From positions 961,929 through 1,025,928 of the forward strand of contig NC_021686.1 in the NCBI RefSeq assembly GCF_000247815.1: a stretch of DNA of 64,000 nt. Reading direction: 5' to 3'. Shown piece after piece: positions 11,201 through 23,676 of this stretch. Under the pieces are notes generated by a model that was given only the letters and a program-made list of their open reading frames with translations, was not told the origin of the DNA and did no database searches. The DNA comes from Ficedula albicollis (taxonomy: Eukaryota; Chordata; Aves; Passeriformes; Muscicapidae). The position numbers and the translations under genes are program-made. Position 1 is the first letter of the stretch, and every line of letters starts with the position of its first letter.

Positions 11201-14200
11201 TTTGGGCTTCTGCTGAGCCCTCCACACACTGTCTGTGCCTTCTGTGGTGGCCTCCGCTGCTTTGTTCGTGGCAGAAAGGAGATGCAGTGACTCCTGCCAT
11301 TTAACTTGAGCATCTTTACCACCCCATGGGATTTTGTCAGGTTTGGCAGTGACGCCCCAGCTGCACAGCTGAGTGGCTCAGGTACCACCAGAACCATGAG
11401 CTAATCCCACAAACAAGAGCGGACTGGAAAAATCAAAGCTGACTTGTGTGACTGACAAGAATCAACCAGCTCTGCTGGCTGTGTTTTCCTTCACAGATGA
11501 GCGTTCATCCACTCCTAAAGATCATAGTTGTTGGAGAAAGAATTGCTAGGAAGTTTTTCCTCCTTGGAGCTCTGCCTTCCCACCCACCCATCCATGCCAG
11601 GCTCTGAAAAAGGCCAGCTCTCTGAGAAGTGTTGCTGGAAGCCAGAGCTCATGCAAGCCCCCAGCACATCCCCACCAGCCTGGGGGTACTCATGTCTCAG
11701 AGAGGCTGTGCCAGGCAGGAGCACCCACATGCTCTCTGCCCCTGGCTGGGGTTTGCTCTGCTGCATCAATTCAGGAAGGGCAGATCCAGACCTTCTCCTG
11801 TGAGCACTGAAGCTCTGAGCTGGTGGAATGTAGGAGATGTTGTTCCAGCATGCAGGTCAGCTGTAAAAAAGCTAAAAAGCCTCAAAGGCAGAAGAACATT
11901 ACCCTGCACCCATCCTCTCACCTCGTGGGATCCCCCATGCTCACCAAAGGCTGCCCAGGTATTCACACCCTGTGTTTTAAATCCACATGAGGGAATCTCC
12001 ACACTGATCCATTAGAGAAGACTAAGAAACATCCATTGAATACAGAATCAATTCTTCTGTTCTAGCCTAGATTCCAGCCACAGTGCTCAGTGGTGCCTCT
12101 CAATGAAGGACACAGACATTTCCCTCAGAGACAATTTGGGGGAAGCAAACAGAGACTAAGGCAATTGGGATGGAGAGAGAAAGGTTTTGTATTAATTCCA
12201 ACTTTTTATGTTGCAATTAACAGACAGCAAAGAAACTGACAGTGTCCCACAGTGGCACAGACTTTTTCCTGCCTCGTGGAGTACAGGGGGAGCTGCAATT
12301 TATCCCCCTGCTTACAGCTGTGTCTGAAAATTATTGTATTCAAAAGAACAAACCAGATAATTTGTCCCAAATTGAAAAAAAGACTAACAAAACAAAACCC
12401 AAGCACTCTAAAATAATTTTGTCAGAGCGTGCCTGATTTGATATTTCTTTGCAGTTGTTAGCTTCCCATTGCAAAAGAATTCATATGGGAAACTTTTTCC
12501 AGCCTAATTCCTGAACCTTGCCCTTCTAATTAATCAGATGATGATCTTACAGCTTGATTCCATTTTCTGTTCTAGTTAAACAGTTTGGAAATGTGCTAAG
12601 GATTCATTTTGATGCAATTAGATTCAGCAGCCAGAGTCTTTACTACACTTCTGCAAAGTTTGCTGTGGAGAGGAGCACAGTACAGAGAAACCAGCCATGG
12701 GTCCATAAAGAAAATCGATGGCATTTGGGAAAATACATTTGAGGATCTGGGCCTGTATTTAATGCATGTCATTAGCTATTTGCAAGAGAGAAATGACATG
12801 AGGGAAAGCAGCTTCTTTCAGTCTGCAGAAAGTAAGGATATATTCTTCAACCTTTCATATTCCACTTCTCTTTCATATTAAGAATCCAAGTCTCTAAAGA
12901 CCTACCTTATAAAATTGCCACTGAACTGTAACAGGAGACACCGTGAAATTCCAGCACTGCAAAACTCAGGGAAATGAATTTCCATCGTGGCTCTGCATAA
13001 ATTTGTTCTTTGGTGGAGCTGAGCCTGGGAATGGCTGACATTTCCATGCCGTGTGTGCGCAGGGCTTTGAGGCTTAGATTTCACAAGAAGTGCAGATGCA
13101 CCACTGAGGGCTCCTTGGGAGCTGCCTTGTGTACAGGGCTCAGCCTGCCAGGGCTGTGTTTAATCCAAGCCAGGTCACGGGAGATCGTGCTCCAGCCTTC
13201 TCATGCCGGTCCAGACTCCATGGTGATATATGCTACTGCAGAGAAAACCCTGCCTGCTGGAGAAGGGAGAGCACAGCATCTCTTCGTGCAGCAGGGCTTG
13301 GCCCAAGGTCAAGCCAAGAACTCCACCAGAGGCCAGAGACCAAACCAGAGAGACACACTGGAGTGTGGCCATGGCTGGGATGGGGCTCATGCAGTGGCCC
13401 CGAGGACAGGAGCCTGAGCTTAAAGGCAGCTCTGGAGACCCCACAAGGCTTCTCACTGCCCTGCCCCTGCAGCACCCCAGTCCCAGATTTGGGATATGCA
13501 CACCCACACCAGAGCTGGCCTTGGATCCAGGCAGGTGAGCCCTGAGGAAGGGAGGCAGCTCTGTTTGGAGACCCACATCCTGGGAAATGATCCATGTACT
13601 ATGAAAGCCACGGGTGCAGGCCAGGAGGGAATGCACCATGGGCAGCTCCAGAGATCTGTGCACTTCAGGCATAGGCCACTCGGGCTCGGGGGGCCATGGG
13701 GGTCTCTGAGGGATCATGGGGTCCCCAGGGCTGGGAGTCTGCTGGCTGGAAATGCCACACTTCCTACCGTGGCATTTGGTCTTCATTAAATGGTTGCTCT
13801 ATGACAATGAAGCTTTTCTGTGGCCACAGCTGGCCAGTGGCTGTAGTGCACACCCGGGAGTTTCTGTCACCCATTTGTTGCCTGTCCTTTGACGAGGGGC
13901 CTGTTGGTAGGCAGGAGGCAGGAAACACTCAAGAACATTTGCAGCACTGGGTCTAAGGCTGGCAGAGATGGGTTTGCTGAGATAAACGAATCCCAGTCCT
14001 GCTACTGAGCAGTCTGTGCTGGGACACAGGCAAGAAGAGAAACCTCTGGTGTAAGGGTAGCCATGAGCAGGGCTGTAAAGGGATTTTGTCTGTTGCAGGC
14101 AAGAGATTTAATGTTGCTGGAGTTACAGAGAGCAAGCAACCACACACAATTTCTCCTTCAGAGACCTTGTTTCGGGTTAAGTGGAGGGAGGCTCACGCAG

Positions 14201-15216
14201 ACATTGCAACACTGAGTCATGGCCGGAGACACTGGAATTGTAATGCCTCAACAGCTCATTCTTTTCCTGTTTTCAAACAGGAGCTGAGCTCTGTAGGAGG
14301 TCAGAGATGACAAGAGAGGGAACACTGACTAAGTTGCCCAGTACTTCTACCCCACAGTTCACCTGGCATCCTTCACATGCTGAATGCACGCTCCCAAAGG
14401 CTTACACCTTCTACCTAAGCAACAACATACTGCCACAAGTCTTCATCATTGCAGCCTCCTTCCCTCCTTCCCACCTGAAACCTCCCAGGCCCCAGCTCTT
14501 GTGTCTGGCTTGTGCAGAGACACAACCTCATGATGCTCAGCCCCACATAAATGCCTTTTCCATTCCAGATTAAGGACTTCACCTGCACAGATTCTGCCTG
14601 TGTCTCCTCCACTTGCACCTCCTTTCACTTCCCAAATCCTTGAGATGCCCCTGACTTCACAAAATCTGCAAAACTTCTGTCTTCTGTCTAACAGCTTTCT
14701 TCACTCAGATTTAGCCCTCCAGAATTGCCAACATTTATCTCACTGCATCATCAACTCTCCACCCATTTCAAACTCAATTGAAAGCACATTTTCTCCCTTG
14801 CCTTTGGTTCCTAAATTATATACCCAGCTCATTTCAAAATATCAATTCAGAAACTTGGCAAGGTAATTATTAATAACACCTCTGTTCTTCTCTGGAAGAG
14901 AAATAATACTAGAAACATGTGAAATGTGTACACAGTTGTCGCTCTCACTCTCCTCTTTTGCCAAACATTCTTTTCTTTACAGGAAATAAAAACAACCGTA
15001 CATCCAGTATTAAGTGGCTGAGGCAGTGGAATTAACATGGAACCATGGAACTGGGACAGTATTCCTTGATGTGTCCCAAAAGTTGGGGTGACACAGATGC
15101 CAGTGTCTGCCATGAATTAGTGTTGGCTGTCAGGGGTCAGCAGCACAGGGGGGCTGAGCTTGAGGAGCTGTGCACACCAAGAGCTGCAGCCCAGCGGTTC
15201 CTTCAGTCGCTTGTGT
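8246..15216. other. Long intergenic stretch, no gene recognised
   Basis: About 7 kb without a coding exon I can defend. The 12400-12900 and 14580-14870 parts are AT-rich with TAATTA-type words and look less repeat-derived than the rest, which would fit conserved non-coding DNA, but nothing in the sequence alone proves that. No clear CR1 copy is seen here, in contrast with the flanks. Confidence 0.45.
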
Positions 15217-15349
15217 GCATCTCATCACGGAAAACTGCTTCAGCTGCAATGATGTTATTCATTTTCTGATTCTTAGATTTCCCATGGGCTTCTCAGGGAC
15301 CCAGAGCTTTTGGGAACCACTGAGCTGTGGTGTGGCCTGCAAGCACCAG

Positions 15350-15600
15350 GCTCAGAATCATGGCATGATTTGGGTTGGAAGGGATCTAAAAGTTTATCTC
15401 ATCCCACCCCCTGCCATGGGCAGGGTCACCTTCCACTATCCCAGGCTGCTCCAAGCCCCGTCCAACCTGGCCTGAAACACATCCAGGGATCCAGGGGCAG
15501 CCACAGCCTCTCTGGGCACCCTGTGCCAGGGCCTCACCACACTCTGCGTAAAGAACTTCCTTGTATCTAATCTAAATCTCCCCTCTTTTAAATCTAAAAA
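15350..15600 (-). mobile_element. CR1 LINE fragment (first duplicated copy)
   Basis: Reverse-complement CR1 3' end beginning at ATGATTTGGGTTGGAAGGG, through CCCTGCCATGGGCAGGG, CCAGGCTGCTCCAAGCCC and CAGCCACAGCCTCTCTGGGC, then a CR1-like continuation (AAAGAACTTCCTTGTATCTA) that differs from that of the second copy at 16066. Confidence 0.85.
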
Positions 15601-15892
15601 AATCTCAATATAATGTAAGCTAAATATAAAGTCACCTTGAATCCTGTTATAGAGCAACTCTTTAAATAAAGCAATTGTTTAAGTCATCTGGTGGACTTTC
15701 TCAAATTTTCATTTTTGTCTGCCTCTCTAAAGCACGAATTGATTGTGTTTTTACGGTTAGAGTACAACAGTGAGTTAAATGCTAAAATACTGTGGAAATT
15801 ATACTGTACACACATCCAAATTCACACACACAGACTTGATATTATACACTTCTATAATTATGTGCACACATAGAGATAACACAGGAGCCCCA

Positions 15893-15934
15893 TACATGTA
15901 TATGTATATATGTATATATGTATATATGTATAGC
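15893..15934. repeat. TATG/TATATG microsatellite
   Basis: Pure short-period array of ATGTATATATGTATAT type, ending exactly where the second copy of the 312 bp duplication starts. Confidence 0.9.
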
Positions 15935-16065
15935 ATCTCATCACGGAAAACTGCTTCAGCTGCAATGATGTTATTCATTTTCTGATTCTTAGATTTCCCA
16001 TGGGCTTCTCAGGGACCCAGAGCTTTTGGGAACCACTGAGCTGTGGTGTGGCCTGCAAGCACCAG

Positions 16066-16375
16066 GCTCAGAATCATGGCATGATTTGGGTTGGAAGGGA
16101 TCTAAAAGTTTATCTCATCCCACCCCCTGCCATGGGCAGGGTCACCTTCCACTATCCCAGGCTGCTCCAAGCCCCGTCCAACCTGGCCTGAAACACATCC
16201 AGGGATCCAGGGGCAGCCACAGCCTCTCTGGGCACCCTGTGCCAAGGCCTCATCACTCTCACAGCCAGGAATTCTTTCCCAATGTCCCATCTAACCCTGC
16301 CCTCTGGGTCCCCCTTGTCCTGTCCCTCCATCCCTTGTCCCAAGTCCCTCTCCACCTCTCTTGTAAGCTCCCTGT
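16066..16375 (-). mobile_element. CR1 LINE fragment (second duplicated copy, longer)
   Basis: Same 3' end as the 15350 element, but continuing through the blocks CAGCCAGGAATTCTTTCCC, CCTCTGGGTCCCCCTTGTCC and CCAAGTCCCTCTCC. These are the next segments of CR1 read on the minus strand. Confidence 0.85.
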
Positions 16376-19300
16376 GTATACTGGAGTTAAGTACCTGTTT
16401 TTTTTACTTTCTAAGTTTTCGTTTTCTACCTGTACCTATAAAACAGAGTAATGTCCTGAAGAATTTTTCATTGCCCATAGTGCCACAGAATGTGCAGTGA
16501 AGAAGCTCCAGGGTTTCTCCTGAAGCAAGCCTAGTACATGGGTGCTGTGTACATTGGGAGCTGTGATCGGTGATCCAGGTATCCCCCTTATCCCATGTTC
16601 CCACACCATCCCAGTAGGAACCAGGGTTGTGCTTCCCTAACTCTGGGGAAAGAAGGCAAAAAGAAAAGAAGTCTCTTGGAGGATGAGTGGGGAATTGAGT
16701 CCTTTGGAGGATGGGGGGAAATAGAAAGATGGGGTGCCTCTAAATCCTGGGGTGGAGGGACAAAGTGAGGGGTTCCCAAGGAAGGGAGGAGGTGAGAAGT
16801 CCTCAAGGGATGCAAGAAGGGAAGCTGTGCTTTCAGCCTTGCAATATAAGGAAGACCCAGCTCACAATCACTCTGTTTTGAGAGGAGCAAAATGTGTAAA
16901 AAGGCTACAGAGGTATCCAGGGGCTTTTAATTCTGAAGGCTTGTCCTGGAGTTGTGAGGCCAGCCCCCTTTTGTGGTATTCAAGGACCTGTAGGAAAGAA
17001 GTGCTCACACAGACAAGAGCCAACTTATTGCTCACCTTACCCAGTAGTGTCAGTGGCTTTGGTTATCATGGGCCCAACGGCTCCTTCCTGGCACCTCAGC
17101 CTCTGAGGGTGCTAAGGATCTGCCTCAAGTAACATGGCACAAAAAGATAAATAAATAAAAATAAATAATAAATAAAAAGTTATAAAGTGAATGTCTCGTA
17201 TCAGCAAGAGCTTGGGAGGAAAATGTCTGGTGACAGTGAGAGCCTTTGGCTCTGTGCTATGACAGCCAGTGCCAGTCTGGCAGATACACCCCTGCTTCCT
17301 CTCCCTGCCTCCTGGAATCCTGCTTCCCAATTACAGCTCCCTGGCTCTGCTCCAGGTGCCTTGCTCCCACAGAAGTGTGGGGTATTTAAGAAGTAGTACT
17401 TCTCAAGGGTTTAAAGAGAATCTGATGTTGTTTAGAAGTTGGCCAAATTCCACGTTCCCTGGCTGGGAAGGGGATAAGCATGGAGAGAAAGTAAAAGCTG
17501 CCCTGCTGAGACCCCCAAAGTGAAGACATGGAACCAGGCAAAGGCCTGGGCTGACAGTGAAGTCACTGAGCCTCCAGAACCTCCTTCAGAGCCTTTGGAA
17601 TTCACTGCAGAACCTCTGGAGCTCAGGCACTGCTCCGCAGCCTGTTCTGGGGCTGCCCAAGCTGTGTCTGGCCATCACAGCTGGTGGGTTGGCACTGGAC
17701 CTCAGCTGAGCCAAGGCACTGGTTTCACCCACACCACCGCAGCCACAAGGCTGTCAGGTCCCACGGGCCATCAGCATTGCTCCTCATGCTCCCTTTCTCA
17801 TGCGTTCCCTGCAGCACCATTGCACTTGCCCCACGCCCAGTCCCCCCTTGCTGCTCGTGGCTGAGCGTGCATTGTGCAGTGTGGCCCTGGGTCCTGCAGC
17901 ACCCCCGGGAGTCCTCCTGGCTGATCCACCACCTCCCACACGGTGCTGGGGCTCTACTCGGTCACACGCCCTGCCAGGACGAGCACTTCACACGGGTCAG
18001 GCACACATCTGTGAGCTGGCTCAGGGTGCCGTGTGCTGATTTCACCTTCTGGGCCAAGCCTTCAGAGGCAGGTGGCAGAGAGCACCAGCAGAACCCACAG
18101 CCCTCTTTTTGGGAAAAAGAAACTTGCTGCATGGCACTTCTGCTAAATCATGTGTTCCTAAAAGCCATGTTCACCCTGCCTCCTCCTTGGGGGGGCCAGC
18201 CCTGGATTTTGGAAAGTACCGCATTAACCTACTTCGTGCAGATTGCCTGATCCCTGTTCATGTACCACCATGGAAGGCACTCAAATTACACACAGCAGTA
18301 CTAAGTATGAAGAAGACTCGTGAAACTGGAGCTTCTAAAATATCAGTGCAGCCCTTTTGGATTAGGAGTCCTGCCTTGAGATGTCCTCATACCGGAAAAA
18401 TGCTCCGACACTGAAAGTTTGATGTCCCATCACATGGGTTTAATGCCACCTCGTGGTAGTCCATGTCATGATTGGCAAGGCAAAGGTTTCACTCTTGGGA
18501 TGTTTCCCAAGCAGGTTCCTTATGAGAGAGAAAGAGTTTGGAGAAAGGATGAAGATGTCCAGCTCTTCACTGCTGATTTGCAGCTCCACAGCGCTGTTAA
18601 TAAATGTTAGTACGAGTGTAAAACAGAGAGATTGCACATTATTCTGTAAAGTGTTGTAGAAATACCTTCAGGATATGGAAGTGGCCCTCACAGAATATGC
18701 TGAGATGGCCTGACATGAAACTTCAGCCATAGTTGCCTCATCATCCTGGGACTTCAAGACAAACACTTCTACTGAATTCACAGTTAGATTTTCAAATTTG
18801 GAGGAGCTCTTTCCTCCCTTGAAGAGCAACTTCCCTCTCCAACCCAGTTGTCATTATATTGTGCTAAGGGTGTAATAAAGAGCTGAATTATCTCACCCTT
18901 TAAAAAGAGAACAGAAATTACTAGGACTGGAACAAATATTTCAACCAAGAATTGGCTCTTTCAAAAGAAAATTGTTCCTCCTCCCCTCTCACCTCTCTAG
19001 CAGAGTGTGATTTGCCAGGTGCATTCATGGAGCCTTTGAGCCTTTCATGAAGCAAATGGCCCAGATTGCTTTTGTTTGCCCTCTGAACTGCAGGAAAGAC
19101 ACCACTTTACAGCTGCCAGAATGCATTTTTGGGCCGTGCTAACATAAAACTCTGATGCTCATTGACTGAATAATCACACACCATGTCCAAACTGTAGTGA
19201 AATGACTCCCTGCTCCTCACTTTCCCCCCAAGCCTCAGGCATGCTCACATCCATGACAGCATCATGTTAGGCCCTCCAGAAGTGCTGGATCCTGAAGCCA

Positions 19301-20294
19301 GCATAGCTGGGACGTTGCTGCAGCTGAGCTAATCATAGGTTTCAGCTGGGCTGATTAACTTTTATGTAGCCCTGTAATATCAAGGCATTTTGTTTTCAAT
19401 CCTGGAACTATCTTGGACAGCGTTAATCTGGGGGAAAAACCTCTGCAAATCATGCAGCTCTGCTGTGCAATGAGACAGGTGTCATTTCACTGTCTCTATA
19501 AATGAAATTACTTTTACTATGGTGTGCAATGCAATCTCCAGTGTTCAGAGGCTCATCTGCAACGTTTTCACCAGACTGAACACTTCAAATGTCTAAATAC
19601 AGCTGTTTGTTAAGCTGTTCACTGTCTGAAGAGTTTAGAGGGGGTGTTACATTAACTTTTGTTTATATCACTCTCAAAAATCTATTTGACTGAAATTCTT
19701 CATCTTTGCTCCTTCCTTAAAATCAGCACATTTGAATCTGATCGCAATATACAAATTGAGTGGAAAAATAGGAGAGATTTTTCACACATGCCCATCTGAA
19801 GAGGTTTTAAAGGCTGAAGTGGCAGAGGCAGTGAGTGAGCAATGATCTGTGTAGCAATGAACCTCTTTCTCTCACACATGGACTTGTGAAAGTGGGAGCT
19901 GATATTTCCTGGCTAAGAGATATTTTCAGCAAAATTTCAGTTTTCCTAGGAGAATATTGCTGTTGGATGTCTTTTAGATGCCATGGTCACAGGCCTTTGG
20001 ATCTCTCCAGAAGAGGGATCAACATCTTGAGTGAAACCAGAGCTGGTAACAACTCTTGCCCCCAAGAGAATCTCAGGTTTGGCAGAACCACGTGTTACAC
20101 CTCTGTTGAGTTTTACTTAAATCACAGCAATCAAGACAAAAAAAATGCCTTCTTTGTATTTACCTTCATTTCCAGAGCCAGCAGAAGAGAAGGAAATGAG
20201 GAGCCATTCAGATTGAGGAGAAACACAACCCTCTGCAGGCTCTTCAGTGGAGGAAAATGCATATAAAAGAAATCACATAGGATGCCAGAATAGC
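16376..20294. other. Intergenic, no gene recognised
   Basis: No coding exon recognised. 17135-17182 is an A-rich simple repeat (AAATAAATAAATAAA type). 18660-19830 is AT-rich, of low CpG content and apparently unique, compatible with conserved non-coding sequence but not provable here. Confidence 0.45.
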
Positions 20295-20470
20295 TTGAGT
20301 TGAGGGGACATTAAAGCTCATCCCATTCCATGGGCAGGGACACTTTCCACTATCCCAGGTGGCTCCAAGCTCTCTCCAACCTGGCCCTGGACACTTCCAA
20401 GGATGGGGCAGCCAAGGCTTCTCTGGGCCCCTGTGCCAGGGCCTCAGCACCTTCACCCTGAACAATGTGA
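20295..20470 (-). mobile_element. CR1 LINE 3' fragment
   Basis: Reverse-complement CR1 blocks in order: CATTCCATGGGCAGGGACAC, CACTATCCCAGGTGGCTCC, CCAACCTGGCCCTGGACAC, GGGGCAGCCAAGGCTTCTC, then CCTGTGCCAGGGCCTCAGCA. Confidence 0.85.
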
Positions 20471-22029
20471 CAGCACAGTGATATGACAAGGGTTAAGAAT
20501 GGCTTAAAGCCATTCCCTGTTGTGAAAAATCCCTCTAAACTGATGTGAAATCCAGTTCAAGATTTGGCAATATAGATTAAAGCATGCACAAATCTGCCTT
20601 CTCCTCTCTAGTGACTGACTCTTCCCAGTTGGTGCATTTGCGTTTAGGATGGTGAATCCCACCCAGCATGCGGCTGCCTGTCGGTGACAGTGCAGGTCCC
20701 ACTCCTGTCCTGCCTGCCACCTCTGGCAGGGGTTAGAAACCAGGCTTAGAAAAGTCAGATGGTCGTGTTCAGGAACACAAGTCCCACTTCACACCAGTCA
20801 GCCTCTGCTCTGGTTTTTCTGTCAGTGATAAAACCACCTGGATGTTCTGCCATCCTGTTCTGGAGAGGACAAAACAGGCCAAAGTGTACTGCTGCTGAGA
20901 ATCTCACCTCCCACCTCCCAGTGCCCACACAGGTTTTGGTTATGCCTGTCCCTCAAATATAACCCTCTCTATGCCCTGCCTTCCTCTGCTGCTGCCGTGT
21001 TTGGGAAGGATGGGATCTACCTGAGGGGACTCTGCACTGCAGATCACCCAAGGAGCATCTCTGAGCTCTCTGTAGGCAGCTGATTATTCATGTTTTGTTT
21101 GCCGGTTCAATTTATTTTTAGTTGACAGAAACAGCTGTGAGGGGGAGAAGAAATGAGGAACAAAAGCTGACAGCATGATTAACTTTTTAACTCAAATTGC
21201 TTCTCAATTAAAAGAAGCTAAATATTCCCTGTGCTCCTGGTGGCACTTTTCCACATTGGCAGCTGCTGTGTCCCCAGGAACATGACACAGTTTCGCGATG
21301 GAGGTGGGGCTGCACGGGAGAGACTGCCCACAGCTGCTCCTCCCTCTGGGGTCACAACGCTGGAGGTGCCGGGCCCAGCATGGGGTGGGCTCAGAGAAGC
21401 CATCAGGCTCTCCGAGCTCAGCCTCCCCAGCCACAAAATGAGACCTCTGGTGAGATTTCAAAGCTATTCCAACCCCTTGTGGGGTGGAAGGGTGCAGCTA
21501 CAGAGAAACATCCAGAAGTTCATGTTCTAACAATGAAAAGCACTTGTAAAATCTTCAAACAAATCTCATACACGCCACCAGGAAGAAACCTCAGCTCTGC
21601 TGGGATTGATGGTGTTTACTCAAGGTACAACGATGGGTAAGTTTCCAGCCACCACTAATTGGGGTGCAGTCATTTCATTTCCTAGAAAACAAGAGCTCCT
21701 CTTCTGTTTTTAAGTCTCGTGAGTCTTAAGACTCACAAAAGTCTTCAGCCAAGCCAGCTCGGCATCTGCTCTTCCCTACATTGCTTTGCCAGCCTTTCCA
21801 ATGCACCTCCTTATCCCACTCCGCCCTTTGCCTTGTGAGGATCAGGGCTTTCCTCTGAATCCTGTACTCGGGTTTGAACTTTGACTCACAATTTTCTGTC
21901 TAATTCCCCCTCGCCCCCACACAAGACCAGGAAGGGGCAGGAACAGGGATGTGCGGGGGAGGGATGGGGCAAGGTTGCAGCTCAGCACATCAGAAACAGA
22001 CTGTCCAGGCAATCCCTGGCTCCTTCCCT
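20471..22029. other. Intergenic, no gene recognised
   Basis: No coding exon, RNA gene or repeat family recognised. The 21060-21230 part contains TTTATTTTTAGTTGACAG and CAATTAAAAGAAG type AT-rich words without further structure. Confidence 0.45.
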
Positions 22030-22429
22030 CAGCAGGAATCACAGAACGGTTCAGGCAGGAAAAGACTACAGTGGATCAAATGGTCCCACCTCCCTGCTCA
22101 AGCAGGGTCCTATGACACAGGATTGTGTCCAGGTGGGTTTTGAATATTTCCACTGAGGGAGAGTCCACCCCCTCTCTGGGCAGCCTCTTCAGTGCTCAGT
22201 CACGTGCACAGGAAAGTTCTTCCTCGTGTTCAGATGTAATATGCTGTATTTTACTTTTTGCCCATTGCCTCCTGTGCTGGGCCCCACAGAGCCGATCCTG
22301 GTCTTATGCTCTGACCTCTCCCTGCAGACACTGACAGATATGGATGAGGGCCACTCTCAGCAGTGTGTCCTCTTGAGGCTGAACCTTGTCAGGGAGATGC
22401 TCCAGTCGCTTCATCACCTTCCACCTGTG

Positions 22430-22942
22430 AACCTGCTGGGGCAGGTCCAGAGGAGCCCATGGAGATGCTGCAAGAGCTGCAAACCCTCCTGCTCTGGAGC
22501 CAGGCTGGGAGAGCTGGGGGTGTTCAGCGTGGAGAAGAGAAGGCTCCCCTCCTGCTCTGGGGCCAGGCTGGGAGAGCTGGGGGTGTTCAGCGTGGAGAAG
22601 AGAAGGCTCCAGGGAGACCTTAGAGTCCCTTCCAGGGCCTAAAGGGGCTCCAAGAGAACTGGAGGGAGACTTGGGACACAGGCCTAGAGACAGAGGACAA
22701 GAGGGGATGGCTTCACACTGACAGGGTTAGCTTATTAGGCAGAAATTCTTGGCTGTCAGGGAGGTAAGCCCTGGCACAGGCTGCCCAGAGAAGTTGTGCC
22801 CACCCCATCTCTCAAAGTGTCCAAGGTCAGGTCGGACAGGGGCTGGAACAACCTGGGGCAGTGGAAGGTGTCCCTGCCCACGGCAGGGAGTGGAACCGGA
22901 TGGTCCTTCAGGTCCCTTTCATTCTGTAATTCTATATCCACT
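22430..22942 (+). mobile_element. CR1 LINE inserted inside another CR1
   Basis: Plus-strand CR1: GGTCCAGAGGAGCCCATGGA, TTCAGCGTGGAGAAGAGAAG, AGGGAGACCTTAGAGTCCCT, GGCACAGGCTGCCCAGAGAA, GTGGAAGGTGTCCCTGCCCA, then GGTCCCTTTCATTCTGTAAT as the 3' tail. Its orientation is opposite to the surrounding element, and the host CR1 resumes right after the tail, so it inserted later. Confidence 0.8.
22488..22613. repeat. 63 bp tandem duplication inside the nested CR1
   Basis: CCTGCTCTGG...GGCTCC occurs at 22488 and again at 22551, a 63 bp period, with one base difference (GGAGCC versus GGGGCC). Confidence 0.92.
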
Positions 22943-22994
22943 CCAGGAGTTTTATATCCCTCCTGTCCTGAGGAGCCCAGAACTGGACACAGAA

Positions 22995-23196
22995 TTCCAG
23001 ATGTGCCTTACCAGGCTGAACAGATGGGCAGAATCCCCTCCCTGACCTGCTGGCAATGCCCTTCCCAGCCCAGAATCCTCCACCTCGGCCCCAGGTTCCA
23101 GATGTGCCTTACCAGGCTAAACAGATGGGCAGAATCCCCTCCCTGACCTGCTGGCAATGCCCTTCCCAGCCCAGAATCCTCCACCTCGGCCCCAGG
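22995..23196. repeat. 101 bp tandem duplication inside the host CR1
   Basis: 22995-23095 is repeated as 23096-23196, with one substitution seen (23018 G versus 23119 A). Confidence 0.93.
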
Positions 23197-23638
23197 ACAC
23201 AGGGCTTGTCAAGGACAGCTGTGACCCCCAGAGCCTTCTCTGCAGAGCTGTTGTCCAGCAGGTCACCCCCAGCCTGGGCTGGCACATGCAACAACCTCCC
23301 TGATGCTTTAGCTTCAGCACGGACACCCTCAGGCGCTGGATGTTCAAGGTGGAAATCATCAGGCAGCAATAAGCCTCCACTGCTCCCCTCAACAGCTCCC
23401 TTGGCCAGGCAGCCTTGGTTCAGCACAGGTGACTGTGGGAGACACAGCATCGGCAGGGACGGCTGCTCCCGGCTAGGGCCAAGGGAGGAGAAGGGATTCC
23501 TGGACCCCGGGGGGAGCCGAGGGCGCCGCTGTGCCCCAAATCCACCGCCGGCCCGCGGTAACGAGCCAGGGGAACATGGCGCGCACACCGTGAGGGGAGG
23601 CGCGGCACCCCCACCTCCCTCTACCGCCCCGCACGGCA

Positions 23639-23675
<37 letters not shown>
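23639..23675. other. Poly-G run, 37 bases (probable artefact)
   Basis: Uninterrupted Gs directly before the adapter-like sequence at 23676. The combination is typical of reads that ran off the insert or lost signal on two-colour sequencers, where no signal is called G. Confidence 0.9.

Positions 23676-23676
<1 letters not shown>

Larger units (their letters stand above)
15217..16244. repeat. 312 bp perfect direct duplication with 404 bp between copies
   Basis: 15217-15528 and 15933-16244 are identical base for base. The duplicated block contains about 130 bp of non-CR1 sequence followed by the 3' part of a minus-strand CR1. Beyond 15528/16244 the two copies change into different CR1 continuations. 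A TATG/TATATG microsatellite directly abuts the left edge of the second copy. The perfect identity points to a very recent event, gene conversion, or two haplotypes placed in series. Confidence 0.93.
22030..23300 (-). mobile_element. Longer CR1 LINE copy, split by a nested CR1
   Basis: Two minus-strand CR1 segments, 22030-22427 and 22943-23300, are consecutive parts of one element. The first runs from the 3' region (CACAGAACGGTTCAGG) to AGATGCTCCAGTCGCTTCAT. The second resumes at CCACTCCAGGAGTT, GAGGAGCCCAGAACTGGACA and ACCTGCTGGCAATGC. A plus-strand CR1 (22430-22942) sits between them. The second segment also carries a 101 bp internal tandem duplication. The order of blocks is my recollection of the CR1 consensus, so exact edges are approximate. 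Confidence 0.75.

Noticed and set aside
15217..16244. Two related short coding genes (identical 50-residue stretches)
   Set aside because: The identity is due to the 312 bp DNA duplication, and half of it is CR1 sequence.
23577..23593. ATGGCGCGCACACC with following GTGAGG as CCNF exon 1
   Set aside because: The donor looks acceptable, but the exon would leave two bases over, while exon 2 requires one. The frame would break.
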